A stretch of DNA of 64,000 nucleotides from Pseudomonadota bacterium (GCA_018240685.1 JAFEFG010000006.1:1-64000), one strand, 5' to 3'; shown: positions 47,426-56,971, numbered from the stretch's first letter. Notes: generated from the sequence alone by a model not told the origin. Program-made: numbers and translations.

Positions 47426-48640
47426 TTGAAGATCTCGTACGGTTGGGTCGTCGTCGGCGCCGGCGCCCTGATGGGCTGCGTCGCCGTCGGCTCGATGTTC
47501 TCGCTGGCGGTTTTCCTGCAGCCGATGGCGGACGCGACAGGCTGGTCGCGCACCGGCGTGTCCAGCGCCATGACGCTGGACTTCCTGACGATGGGCGTCG
47601 CGGCGTTCGGATGGGGCGCACTGACCGATCGCTTCGGGCCGCGCGTCGTCGTGCTGTCGGGCGCGCTGCTGCTGGGCCTCGGCCTTGTGGTCGCCAGCCG
47701 CGCGACCAGCCTCCTCGAGTTCCAGCTCGCCTACGGCGTTCTCGTCGGAATTGCCGCCGGCGCGATCTTCGCGCCGCTGATCGCGACCGTGACGGGATGG
47801 TTCGACCGGCACCGCAGCCTTGCCGTATCGCTCGTGTCGGCGGGCATGGGTGTGGCGCCGATGACCATCTCGCCGCTCGCGCGCTGGCTCATCTCCGCCT
47901 ATGACTGGCGCACGGCACAACTTGCCATCGGGATCCTCGCCTGGGCGCTGCTCGTGCCGGCGGCATGGCTCGTGCGCCGGGCGCCGGTTGCCACGGGCGC
48001 CGCGGGGCAGGCAATGCCCGGCTCGGGTGATCCGGGCATGACCGTCCGTCAGGCGCTGCAGTCGTCTCCCTTCATCGTGCTCGCGCTGACCTTCTTCTGC
48101 TGTTGCGCCACCCACTCGGGGCCGATCTTCCATACGGTCAGCTATGCGATCGCCTGCGGCCTGGCGCCGATGGCCGCGGTCACGATCTACAGTGCCGAAG
48201 GGCTTGCGGGTCTTGCTGGCCGCATCGTGTTCGGGCTGGCGGGCGACAGGTTCGGAGCCAAGAGGGTCGTCGTGGCCGGCCTCCTGGTCCAGGCCCTGGC
48301 GGCCGGCGCCTATTTCTTCACGCGCCACCTGGGCGAGTTCTATGCCGTCGCGGTCGTGTTCGGACTGGCCTATGGCGGCGTGATGCCGCTCTACGCCGTC
48401 CTTGCGCGGGAGTACTTTCCGATGCGCATCATGGGCACGGTGTTCGGCGCCGCGACGATGGTCTCCAGCCTCGGCATGGCCCTAGGCCCGGCTTTGGGCG
48501 GCTGGATCTACGACAACTACGGCAACTATGGTTGGCTTTATATCGGTTCGTTCGGCATCGGCCTCGGTGCCGCGGCGATCGCGCTGGCCTTCCCGCCGCT
48601 GCCGTCCCGCTTGCAGCCGGCGCTTCAGCCGGCTGCCTAA
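47426..48640 (+). CDS. MFS transporter (OFA/monocarboxylate-type)
   Basis: A 404-residue major-facilitator transporter with 12 hydrophobic segments. The first spans (YGWVVVGAGALMGCVAVGSMFSLAVFLQPMADATGWSRTGVSSA, abridged) and the DRFGPR loop fit the oxalate/formate and monocarboxylate antiporter groups. The start is TTG 47426 with the strong site GAGGGAGG. It is monocistronic and converges on the rhodanese gene with 12 bases between. The substrate is likely a small organic anion. Confidence 0.87.
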   Translation: MKISYGWVVVGAGALMGCVAVGSMFSLAVFLQPMADATGWSRTGVSSAMTLDFLTMGVAAFGWGALTDRFGPRVVVLSGALLLGLGLVVASRATSLLEFQLAYGVLVGIAAGAIFAPLIATVTGWFDRHRSLAVSLVSAGMGVAPMTISPLARWLISAYDWRTAQLAIGILAWALLVPAAWLVRRAPVATGAAGQAMPGSGDPGMTVRQALQSSPFIVLALTFFCCCATHSGPIFHTVSYAIACGLAPMAAVTIYSAEGLAGLAGRIVFGLAGDRFGAKRVVVAGLLVQALAAGAYFFTRHLGEFYAVAVVFGLAYGGVMPLYAVLAREYFPMRIMGTVFGAATMVSSLGMALGPALGGWIYDNYGNYGWLYIGSFGIGLGAAAIALAFPPLPSRLQPALQPAA

Positions 48641-48652
48641 CGCTCAGAAGGA

Positions 48653-49030
48653 TCAGGCCTTCTCGATCGGCCCGCCGGCGTCGACCCAGCCCTTGAAGCC
48701 GCCGAGGTTGCGCACGTTGGCATAGCCCATGTCCTTGAGCGTCTTGCCCACGAGCGCGGAGCGGCCGCCGGAAGCGCAGTAGGCGACGACCGTCTTGGCG
48801 CGATCGAAGGCCGCGTCGTGCAGGGGCGAGGCGGGATCGGCCCGGAACTCGACGAGCCCGCGCGGAATCGCAAGAGCGCCCGGCACCTTGCCCGACGCGG
48901 CGACCTCGCCGGGTTCGCGGACATCGAGGAACAGCACGTCCGCACGGCCGACCAGTCCCTTGGCATCCTCCGGGCTGATCGCAGGCACAACGGCATTGGC
49001 TTCGGCGACCATCGCTTGCACTGTCTTCAT
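48653..49030 (-). CDS. Single-domain rhodanese
   Basis: A 125-residue rhodanese-domain protein: FLDVREPGEVAASGKVPGA and the active-site loop C-A-S-G-G-R-S (VVAYCASGGRSALV), ending NVRNLGGFKGWVDAGGPI. ATG 49030 follows GGGAGG. It is a cytosolic sulfurtransferase or persulfide carrier. No other sulfur gene adjoins it. Confidence 0.9.
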   Translation of the reverse strand: MKTVQAMVAEANAVVPAISPEDAKGLVGRADVLFLDVREPGEVAASGKVPGALAIPRGLVEFRADPASPLHDAAFDRAKTVVAYCASGGRSALVGKTLKDMGYANVRNLGGFKGWVDAGGPIEKA

Positions 49031-49128
49031 CGGATTGCCTCCCATTCGAACCGTCGTCCCGCCCTGCAGGCGGTGGCTACATCATTCGCGAAATCGGTCG
49101 CTTTTCAAGCGGGGTCGGAATTGTCCGG

Positions 49129-50067
49129 TCAGCCCCCGATCAGCGCCTTCTCCATCATGCAGTGGACGCCCTTGTTGCCGTCCACCGTCTGCGTGATGTG
49201 AAGGTCGCCCTTCAGGCTGCAGAGCATGTAGGCATCCTCGGGCTTGAGGCCGGTCTTGGCGGTGATCAGCCGGATCATGTCGCGCAGCGCTTCCTTGGCG
49301 GCGTCGTCGAGATCGGTGTCGAAGCCGTGCGTGATCCAGTGCGTCGCGGTCTCTGCGCGCGGATTGTTCAGCTTCATGTCCTTGCGGACGGTGAAGCGGA
49401 AGGTTCCGCTCAGGTTCGTTTCCAGCGCCGTGAGGTTGACCTCGCCGTCGCCTTGCACGCCGTGACCGTCTCCGGTCGAGAACAGGCCGCCGGGCGCGAA
49501 GACCGGGAAGTACACCGTCGTCCCGACGTTGAAGTGCTTGTTGTCGATGTTGCCGCCGAAGGCGCGCGGCTCGACCGAGCTGCACTGGCCCCATTCGGGC
49601 GGCGGCGCGACGCCCATGATGCCGAAGAAGGGCTTGAGCTCGATCTCGGTGCCCCACGGCATGGTGCAGACGCCGCGATTCGAATCGATCGGAATGTGCG
49701 TGAGGCGATAGAACTGGAAGTCCTCGGGCAGGGTGCCCATGAGCGGCCGCTGCACGTTCCATCCCCAGTTGGTGCGGAACTTGATGTCGAGCACCTCGAC
49801 CGCCAGCACGTCTCCGCGCTCGGCGCCCTCGACATGGACGGGACCGGTCAGGATGTGGCGCCCGAGATGGGGCTTCAGCTTGGCGAGGATCTCGCGGTGC
49901 TCCGGCAGCACGTTCATCGGCGGTTCGGGCAGGATCTCGGCGGCGCCGGACACGCAATGGATCGTGGCGATGTCGCCCGACTTGATGCTGAGCGACGGCT
50001 TGAGCTGGCTGTCGAAATAGCCCCAGTGGCAGGTCTCGGGCGAGGAATGAAGCTCGTGCGTGGCCAT
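49129..50067 (-). CDS. Acetamidase/formamidase family protein
   Basis: A 312-residue protein of the FmdA_AmdA family (PF03069), which hydrolyses short aliphatic amides to acid and ammonia. Family segments are VHVEGAERGDVLAVEVLDI, FGIMGVAPPPEWG, GGNIDNKHFNVGTTVYFPVF and GDGHGVQGDGEVNLTALE (metal-binding acid and His residues). The start ATG 50067 has GGGGGA upstream. It stands alone, divergent from rlmJ. Confidence 0.9.
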   Translation of the reverse strand: MATHELHSSPETCHWGYFDSQLKPSLSIKSGDIATIHCVSGAAEILPEPPMNVLPEHREILAKLKPHLGRHILTGPVHVEGAERGDVLAVEVLDIKFRTNWGWNVQRPLMGTLPEDFQFYRLTHIPIDSNRGVCTMPWGTEIELKPFFGIMGVAPPPEWGQCSSVEPRAFGGNIDNKHFNVGTTVYFPVFAPGGLFSTGDGHGVQGDGEVNLTALETNLSGTFRFTVRKDMKLNNPRAETATHWITHGFDTDLDDAAKEALRDMIRLITAKTGLKPEDAYMLCSLKGDLHITQTVDGNKGVHCMMEKALIGG

Positions 50068-50296
50068 GCAGGTCCCCCTTCGTGCCCCGGTTTGAAGCAC
50101 GTTCCATGCCCGGCAACCATCGGAATCTGTGCCGGGAACGGTCTTGCCTCCGTCCATATTCCTGCCGCCTGCAGGCACGTTCCGTCCGGTGTGTCGTCAC
50201 GTCGTCAAAAGGGGGTCGCGTGCGACGGGATCGTGATCTAATCCGTGGGCGGATGAAGAAGATCGATGCTCATTCCGGGATCGCGGCGGTCGGCCC

Positions 50297-51163
50297 ATGA
50301 ACTATCGTCACGGCTACCACGCGGGCAATTTCGCCGACGTGCTGAAACACGTCGCCCTCGTGATGCTGCTTCGGCTGCTCACCTCCAAGGACAAGAAACT
50401 CTTCGTGCTCGATACGCATGCGGGAGCCGGGGGGTACGATCTGGCCAGTTCCGTCGCCCAGCGTACGGGGGAGGCCGAAGCAGGTATCCTGCGCCTGGTG
50501 TCGGCGGGGCGGCAGGGGATGCCCGAGGCGGTCGCCTGCTATCTCGACGCTGTCTCCGCCTACGACCGAAAATTCGGGCCGCCCGGTGCCCGTCTCCATC
50601 GCTACCCCGGTTCGCCCCGCCTTGTCCGGGCGGCGTTGCGGCCGGGAGACCGGCTGGTCGCCTGCGAGCTGCATCCTCAGGACGGCCTCGCGCTCAAGCG
50701 CGAGTTCGCGGGTGATCGGGCCGTCGAGGTCCGGCAGGCCGACGGCTATCATGCCCTGAAGGCGCTGCTGCCGCCGCCGGAGCGGCGTGGCCTCATCCTG
50801 ATCGATCCGCCCTTCGAGGCGCCGGACGAATTCGAGCAGCTGGCGCGCGCCCTCAGGCATGGATTGCGCCGTTTCGCGACCGGCTGCTATGCGATCTGGT
50901 ATCCCATCAAGGACGATGCCGCCGCGGCCTTCGTCTCGGGTCTCGGCGATCTGAAGCTGGTCGTGCTGGAATTGAATCTCGGCTCCTCCGTCACGCCGGG
51001 AAAGCTCGCCGCCTGCGGCCTGGCCGTCATCAATCCGCCGTGGAAATTCGAGGAGGCGATGCGCGAGGCGCTGCCCTGGATCGCCGCCCGGTTGGGGCCG
51101 GGCGTCACGGCTGCGATCCACGTCCGGCCGACCACGTCGACGGCTCCGGCGTCGCCAGCATGA
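50297..51163 (+). CDS. rlmJ: 23S rRNA (adenine-2030-N6)-methyltransferase
   Basis: A 288-residue rRNA methyltransferase. MNYRHGYHAGNFADVLKH is the hallmark N-terminus and LILIDPPFEAP holds the DPPF catalytic motif of N6-adenine methyltransferases; FVLDTHAGAGGYDL is the SAM-binding motif. A 15-codon open frame (50253-50300) ends by overlapping this ATG and might couple translation. The last 59 bases overlap the convergent MFS gene. Confidence 0.93.
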   Translation: MNYRHGYHAGNFADVLKHVALVMLLRLLTSKDKKLFVLDTHAGAGGYDLASSVAQRTGEAEAGILRLVSAGRQGMPEAVACYLDAVSAYDRKFGPPGARLHRYPGSPRLVRAALRPGDRLVACELHPQDGLALKREFAGDRAVEVRQADGYHALKALLPPPERRGLILIDPPFEAPDEFEQLARALRHGLRRFATGCYAIWYPIKDDAAAAFVSGLGDLKLVVLELNLGSSVTPGKLAACGLAVINPPWKFEEAMREALPWIAARLGPGVTAAIHVRPTTSTAPASPA

Positions 51164-52343
51164 TGGCGAAGGCGATGAAGCACAGGACCGCGCCGCCCAG
51201 GATTGCACCGGCATAGGATCCGAAGAAGTCGTATGCGTAGCCCGCGGCCGGCGAGCCGAACAGGGCGCCGATGCCGACGCCGCTGTAGAGGGCGCCGATG
51301 ATCGCCCCCAGCGAACGGCCGCCGAAATAGTCCGCTGCCAGCGAAGGCGCGATGGCGACGAAGCCGCCATAGAAGGCGCCGAACAGCAGTGCGAAGACGA
51401 TCAGCATCGGCGCGTTCGTGGAAAGCGACCAGAAGACCGACATCGCGCCGGCGCCGAGCAGCATCATGGCAAAGGAAAGCCTTCGTCCGAGCCAGGACGT
51501 GACGCTGGCGAACAGGAAGCGGCCGGCCGTGCTGCCGACACCCAGCAGCGTGATCAGGAAGACGCCGAACCCGGTGCCGAGCCCGATGTCGCGGGCATAG
51601 GGCACGAGATGCACGAAAGGCACGAAGAGTCCGAACGACATCAGGAAGGCGGCCGCATAGACGGCCCAGAAGGGGCCGGTGCGTATCGCCTGCGCCAGGG
51701 TGAACCCCGATGGCGCTCTATGGATCTCGCTTTCAGCCGGCGGATCGCCGTCGGGCGCGAGGCCGTAGTGATGGGGATCGGGCATGACCAGCATGCCGGC
51801 GACGAGAGCGCAGACCGCAGTGATCGCGGCGAGAACGAGGTAGGTGCTGCGCCAGCCGATCAGGGCGATCAATTCATGGGCCAGCGGGGCGCCGATCAAC
51901 GTGCCGACGCCGATGCCCGCGACGGCGATGCCGCTGGCCGTGCCGCGACGGCGGACGAACCAGCGCTGGACGGCCGCCACGCTCGGGACATACGAGAAGC
52001 CGACGCCGACCCCGACGCCGAAACTGTAGCCGAGATAGACTTGCCACAGCGACCGGGCCAGGGCCGCTGCCACCAGCCCCAGCGCGACGACCAGTAGCCC
52101 GCCGATGACCACGGGCCGGGGGCCGATCCGGTCGCCGATCAGGCCGGCGGGCAGGCCCAGCAGGAAGTAGAGGAAGGCGGGTATCGAGAAGACCAGGGAC
52201 GTGTCGCCCCGCTGCGCGCCGAACTCCGCCTCGAGCGACGGGAAGAACGCCGCAAACGAATAGACGATTGCGAAGCCGGTCGACATGCACAGAAAGGCGC
52301 CCGCGACGACGCGCCAGCCGGCAAAGGCCCGCGACTGGGTCAC
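51105..52343 (-). CDS. MFS transporter
   Basis: A 412-residue major-facilitator transporter with 12 hydrophobic segments and the loop GDRIGPRPVV. Its organisation resembles monocarboxylate/OFA-type carriers, like the 47426-48640 protein but only distantly. The start is GTG 52343, overlapping the PPK2 stop (GTGA), so it is coupled to PPK2. Its 3' end runs 59 bases into rlmJ on the other strand. Confidence 0.86.
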   Translation of the reverse strand: MTQSRAFAGWRVVAGAFLCMSTGFAIVYSFAAFFPSLEAEFGAQRGDTSLVFSIPAFLYFLLGLPAGLIGDRIGPRPVVIGGLLVVALGLVAAALARSLWQVYLGYSFGVGVGVGFSYVPSVAAVQRWFVRRRGTASGIAVAGIGVGTLIGAPLAHELIALIGWRSTYLVLAAITAVCALVAGMLVMPDPHHYGLAPDGDPPAESEIHRAPSGFTLAQAIRTGPFWAVYAAAFLMSFGLFVPFVHLVPYARDIGLGTGFGVFLITLLGVGSTAGRFLFASVTSWLGRRLSFAMMLLGAGAMSVFWSLSTNAPMLIVFALLFGAFYGGFVAIAPSLAADYFGGRSLGAIIGALYSGVGIGALFGSPAAGYAYDFFGSYAGAILGGAVLCFIAFAIMLATPEPSTWSAGRGSQP

Positions 52344-53161
52344 TTTCTGACGCCGGCCGTCTTCCTGTCCGGGAGCTGCCAGCCCCAGAGCTTGAAGGCC
52401 GCTTCCGCGATGCGTGGATCGAGCACGTTCTGGGCAATCTCGACGCCGCGGCCGAGCGAATCGGCGATGGTTCCGAGGGCCGCCAGTCGCGCCTGCTTCT
52501 TGTCATCGCTGGCGATGACGTGCCACGGCGCGTGGTCCGTGTCGGTCTTGTCGAGCATGTCCTTGTATGCTTCGAGATATTGCCTTCGCTTGGCGATATT
52601 GCGGAAATCCTCGAGCCCCAGCTTGTGGCGTTTGTGCGGCTTGCTCAGGCGCTCGATCATGCGCTGCTTCTGCTCCTCGGCACTGACATGGAAGAGCAGC
52701 TTGATGATGTGGACGCCGTCGTCGGAGAGCTGGCGCTCGAACTCGTTGATCTCCCGGTAGGCGCGTTTCCAGGCCGCCTCGTCGCAGAAGCCCTCGATCC
52801 GTTCGACCAGGACGCGGCCGTACCACGTGCGGTCGAAGATCGCCCAGCTGCCGGGGGCGGGCAGCCGCTCCCAGAAGCGCCAGAGATAGTGTCGCCCCTG
52901 CTCGGCGGGCGTCGGGGCGCCGATTCGCCACACATGTGTCGAACGCGGTTCCAGGCCGAAGATCATGCGTTGGATCGCACTGCCCTTGCCGGCCGCGTCC
53001 CAGCCATCGATCCCGATGATCACCCGTCCGCCGGTGCGCATGTGGTGGATCTGGAGATCGAGGAGCCGGTTCTGGAGCTTCTTGAGCTTGCGCTCGTAGG
53101 TCTCCTCGTCGACCGGTTCGTCCAGCATCGCAATCCTGTCGAGGATCGGCCATTTGCCCAT
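52340..53161 (-). CDS. ppk2: Polyphosphate kinase 2
   Basis: A 273-residue PPK2-family kinase that uses polyphosphate to phosphorylate nucleotides. Walker A GIDGWDAAGKGSAI, Walker B FDRTWYGRVLVERIEGF and the lid segment SKPHKRHKLG are clear. The one-domain length matches class I/III single-domain enzymes. ATG 53161 starts MGKWPILDRI; longer in-frame extension upstream is not coding-like. It is the first gene of a unit with the MFS gene. Confidence 0.93.
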   Translation of the reverse strand: MGKWPILDRIAMLDEPVDEETYERKLKKLQNRLLDLQIHHMRTGGRVIIGIDGWDAAGKGSAIQRMIFGLEPRSTHVWRIGAPTPAEQGRHYLWRFWERLPAPGSWAIFDRTWYGRVLVERIEGFCDEAAWKRAYREINEFERQLSDDGVHIIKLLFHVSAEEQKQRMIERLSKPHKRHKLGLEDFRNIAKRRQYLEAYKDMLDKTDTDHAPWHVIASDDKKQARLAALGTIADSLGRGVEIAQNVLDPRIAEAAFKLWGWQLPDRKTAGVRK

Positions 53162-53260
53162 CGTGACCTCCGGTGTGGATCGTGCCAGCCGGCCCGAAGC
53201 GACGCAATTCAGCATGCCGATTGACACGGGAACGCCATGCCGTGACAAATCCTTCCTCCA

Positions 53261-54385
53261 ATGGCTGTCGCCCATCCCACCTTTCGCTACATCGAGCGCG
53301 ATGGAACACGGGTCCTGGAGGCATCGGGTACCTGGACGGTATTCAGCATCCGCCCGCTGCGACGCAGGAGGGCGCGCGCTTCGGCGCCGGCATCGCAGCC
53401 GAAGCCGGGCGTTATCGACGTCACGCGTGTCGAGCGTCTCGATACGGCGGGCATCCTGGAGCTGCTCGACCTGGCCGGCGGCGGCGAAGGCGTCGAACTG
53501 CGAGCCAAGGACAAGGCGCAGGCCGACCTGTTCGGCGTCGTGCGGGCCAACGAGGTGGCGACGCCGCCGGAGCCGGCGGTCAACTGGCTTACGCGCTGGC
53601 TGGGAGAGATAGGCCACAGCCTGGTCGACCTTTATCGCCAGATCGTTGCGCTCTGTGCCTTCTTCGGCGAGACGCTGGTCGTGCTCGCGGGGGCATTCCT
53701 GCAGCCCAAGCGCTTCCGGCCGTCCGCGATCGTGCAGCAGATGTACGAAGTCTGGATCAAGGCCCTCGCGATCGTCGCCGTCCTCTGCTTCCTGATCGGC
53801 GTCGTCATTGCCTACCAGGGCGTCCAGCAGCTGCGGCAGTTCGGCGCCGAGACGTTCACGGTCGAAGCGGTCGGGATCAGCATTTTCCGCGAGCTGGGCG
53901 TGCTGCTGACGGCGATCATCGTGGCCGGCCGCTCGGGCAGCGCCTTCACGGCCCAGCTGGGGACGATGCAGGTCAACCAGGAGATCGACGCCATGCGCAC
54001 GATCGGCCTCAATCCGATCGAGTGGCTCGTTCTTCCGCGCATCTTCGCGCTCGTGATCTCCATGCCGCTGCTGGTGTTCTGGGGTGACCTGGCCGGTCTG
54101 CTGGGCGGCGCAGTGGCCTGCACCATCTATCTCGATTTCACCTTCGTTCAGTTCTTCGCCCGGCTACGCGATACGGTCGGCATCTGGAGCTTCTATACCG
54201 GCCTTATCAAGGCGCCTGTATTCGGCATGATCATCGCGGCGGTCGGATGCTTCGAGGGGCTGCAGGTGCGCGGCAGCGCCGAGAGCGTCGGCCTGCTGAC
54301 GACGCGGTCGGTGGTCGAGTCGATCTTCAGCGTCATTGTCCTCGACGCGATCTTCTCCATCATCTTCCTGCTGGCGGGAGTGTGA
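53261..54385 (+). CDS. mlaE: MlaE-type lipid ABC permease with N-terminal STAS-like domain
   Basis: A 374-residue inner-membrane permease. Residues 1-105 resemble a STAS domain (RVLEASGTWT, PGVIDVTRVERLDTAGILELLDL), the part normally supplied by MlaB. The rest is MlaE: QMYEVWIKALAIVAVLCFLIGVVIAYQG, IVAGRSGSAFTAQLGTMQVNQEIDAM and the EVGLLTTRSVV-like (ESVGLLTTRSVV) C-terminal signature. It is the first gene of a four-gene lipid-trafficking operon and overlaps the ATPase gene by one base. Substrates are probably phospholipids moved between membranes. Confidence 0.9.
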   Translation: MAVAHPTFRYIERDGTRVLEASGTWTVFSIRPLRRRRARASAPASQPKPGVIDVTRVERLDTAGILELLDLAGGGEGVELRAKDKAQADLFGVVRANEVATPPEPAVNWLTRWLGEIGHSLVDLYRQIVALCAFFGETLVVLAGAFLQPKRFRPSAIVQQMYEVWIKALAIVAVLCFLIGVVIAYQGVQQLRQFGAETFTVEAVGISIFRELGVLLTAIIVAGRSGSAFTAQLGTMQVNQEIDAMRTIGLNPIEWLVLPRIFALVISMPLLVFWGDLAGLLGGAVACTIYLDFTFVQFFARLRDTVGIWSFYTGLIKAPVFGMIIAAVGCFEGLQVRGSAESVGLLTTRSVVESIFSVIVLDAIFSIIFLLAGV

Positions 54386-55206
54386 TGGCCGAGGGTGGGC
54401 AGCTCGTCGACCATCGCGACGGCCGCGACATCGTCGTGAAGCTGCGCGACGTGCGGACGCAATTCGGCGATCATGTCATCCACGACAAGCTCGACTTCGA
54501 CCTTTTCCGCGGCGAGGTGGTGGGGCTGGTCGGCGGTTCCGGATCGGGCAAGTCGGTCCTGCTGCGCACGATCATCGGCCTGAACCCGGCCCGCCGCGGC
54601 CAGATCGAGATCCTGGGCATCAACCGCCGCGGGCTGCACGGCAAGGCCGAGCATGACCTCCAGGCGCACACCGGGGTGCAGTTTCAGGACGGTGCCCTGT
54701 TCTCCTCGCTGACCGTGGCCGAGAACATCATGGTGCCGATCCGCGAGCATGCCGGCCTCGACGAGGAAGCCATGCGCCGCATCGCTGCGCTCAAGATCGC
54801 CATGGTGGGCCTGCCGCCCGATACCGGCGAGAAGAAGCCGTCGGAACTCTCCGGCGGCATGCGTAAGAGGGCCAGCCTGGCCAGGGCGCTGGCCCTCGAT
54901 CCCGAGTTGCTGTTCCTGGACGAGCCGACGGCCGGCCTCGATCCGATCGGCGCCAGTCACTATGACGAACTGGTGAGGGGGTTGCAGCGGAGCCTTGGCC
55001 TCAGCGTGCTGATGGTCACCCATGACCTTGACAGCCTGAATGCCATCTGCGACCGGATCGCGGTCCTGCTCGACAAGCGCGTCGTGGCGGGTACGATGGA
55101 TGAGTTGCTGGCCTACGATCACCCTTGGGTTCGGGAGTATTTCCACGGGCCGCGCGGGCGGGCCGCAGCCCGGCAGGAGCACAAAGCAGCATCCGATGGA
55201 AAATAA
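54385..55206 (+). CDS. mlaF: MlaF-type ABC ATPase
   Basis: A 273-residue ATPase: Walker A GGSGSGKSV, signature LSGGMRKR, Walker B LLFLDEPTAGLDP and H-loop VTHDLDS. These are the MlaF forms, including the arginine-rich signature end. Its ATG overlaps the permease stop and its 3' end overlaps the MCE gene by 11 bases. Confidence 0.92.
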   Translation: MAEGGQLVDHRDGRDIVVKLRDVRTQFGDHVIHDKLDFDLFRGEVVGLVGGSGSGKSVLLRTIIGLNPARRGQIEILGINRRGLHGKAEHDLQAHTGVQFQDGALFSSLTVAENIMVPIREHAGLDEEAMRRIAALKIAMVGLPPDTGEKKPSELSGGMRKRASLARALALDPELLFLDEPTAGLDPIGASHYDELVRGLQRSLGLSVLMVTHDLDSLNAICDRIAVLLDKRVVAGTMDELLAYDHPWVREYFHGPRGRAAARQEHKAASDGK

Positions 55207-56230
55207 ATCGCCTTATGTGCTGATTGGCGCGGCGATGCTCCTGTTCGTCGCTTCGCTGGTCGGCTTCGTCATCTGGAAGCTGCGCGAGGGCGACCAGACC
55301 TCCTATGCCTACTACGTCATCCTGTTTTCGGGCGACGTGCAGGGGCTCAGTATCGATTCGCCGGTCTACTATCGCGGCCTGCGAGTCGGCCGCGTGCAGG
55401 ACATCGAGCTGACATCCCGCCGCGACGTCCAGCGCAGCACCGGGCGCGAGCGGCTGAGCGAGAAGATCGAGGTCACCGTCGCCGTCGATTCCCATATCGA
55501 TATCCGCGATCGCTCCTATGCGGTGTTCGAGAAGCCGTTCATCGCCGGCGCCGCCTACATCCAGATCGTCGGACGCCTCGAGTCGAGCGAGATCAAACCC
55601 AAGAAGAAGCTCGGGGAGAAGCCCTATCCGGAAATCCGCGAGGGCGCTTCGTTCCTGCAGGCGACTTCGACGACGGCGCAGGAGCTCCTGTCCAAGGCCA
55701 GCGTCACCGTGGATCGGCTGAACGAGCTCCTGAGCGAGGACAATCTGAACGCGTTTGCCGACACCATGCGCAGCATCTCGACGGTGACCGGTGGCATCGC
55801 CAAACAGGATCCCGCGATCCAGTCGGCGCTGTCGGAGCTGCCGGGCGCGATCGCGGAGTTCCGCAACACGTTCAACAAGCTCGACAAGCTGTCGGATACG
55901 CTGGGGCTCATGGCGATGGAGCTCGGCCCGCAGGACGAGGCGACGCGCAAGGCGCTGGCCGGCAAGGAGCACGGGGAGCTGGCCAAGACGATCAGCGAGG
56001 CGAAGGTGGCGCTCACGAACATCAACGGTGCGGCCAGCCAGATCAACAAGCTTCTGAGCGCGAGCCGCGGTCCCCTGCAGCAATTCTCGGAGACCGGACT
56101 CACCGAACTTTCTCTGGCGATCCGCGAGCTGAGGCAGCTGACGGCCAACCTCAACATCATCGCCACCAAGCTGGAGCGTGATCCCGCCGGGTTCGTGTTC
56201 AGCGGCAAGCAGGGATACACGCCGAAATGA
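55196..56230 (+). CDS. mlaD: MlaD-type MCE-domain protein
   Basis: A 344-residue inner-membrane-anchored protein with one N-terminal helix (YVLIGAAMLLFVASLVGFVIW), one MCE domain (SGDVQGLSIDSPVYYRGLRVGRV) and a long helical/coiled-coil C-terminus (residues 160-310) that could form part of a periplasmic lipid tunnel. The start is ATG 55196. It overlaps the lipoprotein gene (ATGA). Confidence 0.92.
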   Translation: MENKSPYVLIGAAMLLFVASLVGFVIWKLREGDQTSYAYYVILFSGDVQGLSIDSPVYYRGLRVGRVQDIELTSRRDVQRSTGRERLSEKIEVTVAVDSHIDIRDRSYAVFEKPFIAGAAYIQIVGRLESSEIKPKKKLGEKPYPEIREGASFLQATSTTAQELLSKASVTVDRLNELLSEDNLNAFADTMRSISTVTGGIAKQDPAIQSALSELPGAIAEFRNTFNKLDKLSDTLGLMAMELGPQDEATRKALAGKEHGELAKTISEAKVALTNINGAASQINKLLSASRGPLQQFSETGLTELSLAIRELRQLTANLNIIATKLERDPAGFVFSGKQGYTPK

Positions 56231-56958
56231 ACTTGCGTTGGGCCGCGATGGCGGCTGCTGCCATGCTGCTCTCCGGCTGCCAGCTGATCCAGGCGGCGGA
56301 GGAGCCCACCGATCTCTACCAGGTCACGCCCAAGAGCACGTTCGAGCCGGGGATGCCGAGCGTCCGCTGGCAGCTGGCCGTGGAGGTGCCGGTCGCCGCG
56401 GCCAACCTCAACACCGGCCGCATCGCGATCGCCCAGTCGCCGACCTCCTTCGACTACTATGCCAAGACTGCCTGGACCGACCGCGCGCCGCTGATGGTGC
56501 AGACCCGCATCGTCGACTCGTTCGAGAACTCGCGGAAGATCATGGCCGTGGCGCGCGAGTCGATCGGGCTGCGCGCCAACTACGTCCTGCAGCCCGACCT
56601 GCGCAATTTCGAGGCGATGTACTTCTACGGCGGCACGCCGATCGTGCATGTGCGCATCGTGGCCAAGCTCGTGCAGATGCCGGAACGCCAGATCATCGGC
56701 GAGGCCACCTTCGAACGCTGCGTCCGCGCGCGTGCCGACAAGGTGCCGAAGGTCGTCCAGGCGTTCGACCAGGCCCTTGGCAGCGTAATCAAGCGGCTGG
56801 TGGCATGGACGTTGCGGACGCCGGCTCCGGGAGTACCGACGGACTCGACGCCTTACGACATCGACAAGTACCGCAACCCGGCCAACATGGTGATCGACAG
56901 CGCCAACTGCCCGGTGGGCGACAACACGTCGATGGTGCCGCTGACCGACGAGCCTTAG
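56227..56958 (+). CDS. ABC-type transport auxiliary lipoprotein (PqiC-like)
   Basis: A 243-residue lipoprotein of the ABC_trans_aux family (PF03886). The lipobox is LLSGC with Cys at residue 18, followed by YQVTPKST, VRWQLAVEVPVA and FDYYAKTAWTDRAPLMVQTRIVDSFE, the family core. It completes the Mla-type operon in place of the soluble MlaC carrier and would link the MCE channel to the outer membrane. Confidence 0.88.
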   Translation: MNLRWAAMAAAAMLLSGCQLIQAAEEPTDLYQVTPKSTFEPGMPSVRWQLAVEVPVAAANLNTGRIAIAQSPTSFDYYAKTAWTDRAPLMVQTRIVDSFENSRKIMAVARESIGLRANYVLQPDLRNFEAMYFYGGTPIVHVRIVAKLVQMPERQIIGEATFERCVRARADKVPKVVQAFDQALGSVIKRLVAWTLRTPAPGVPTDSTPYDIDKYRNPANMVIDSANCPVGDNTSMVPLTDEP

Positions 56959-56971
56959 GACGCGCGCCGCC

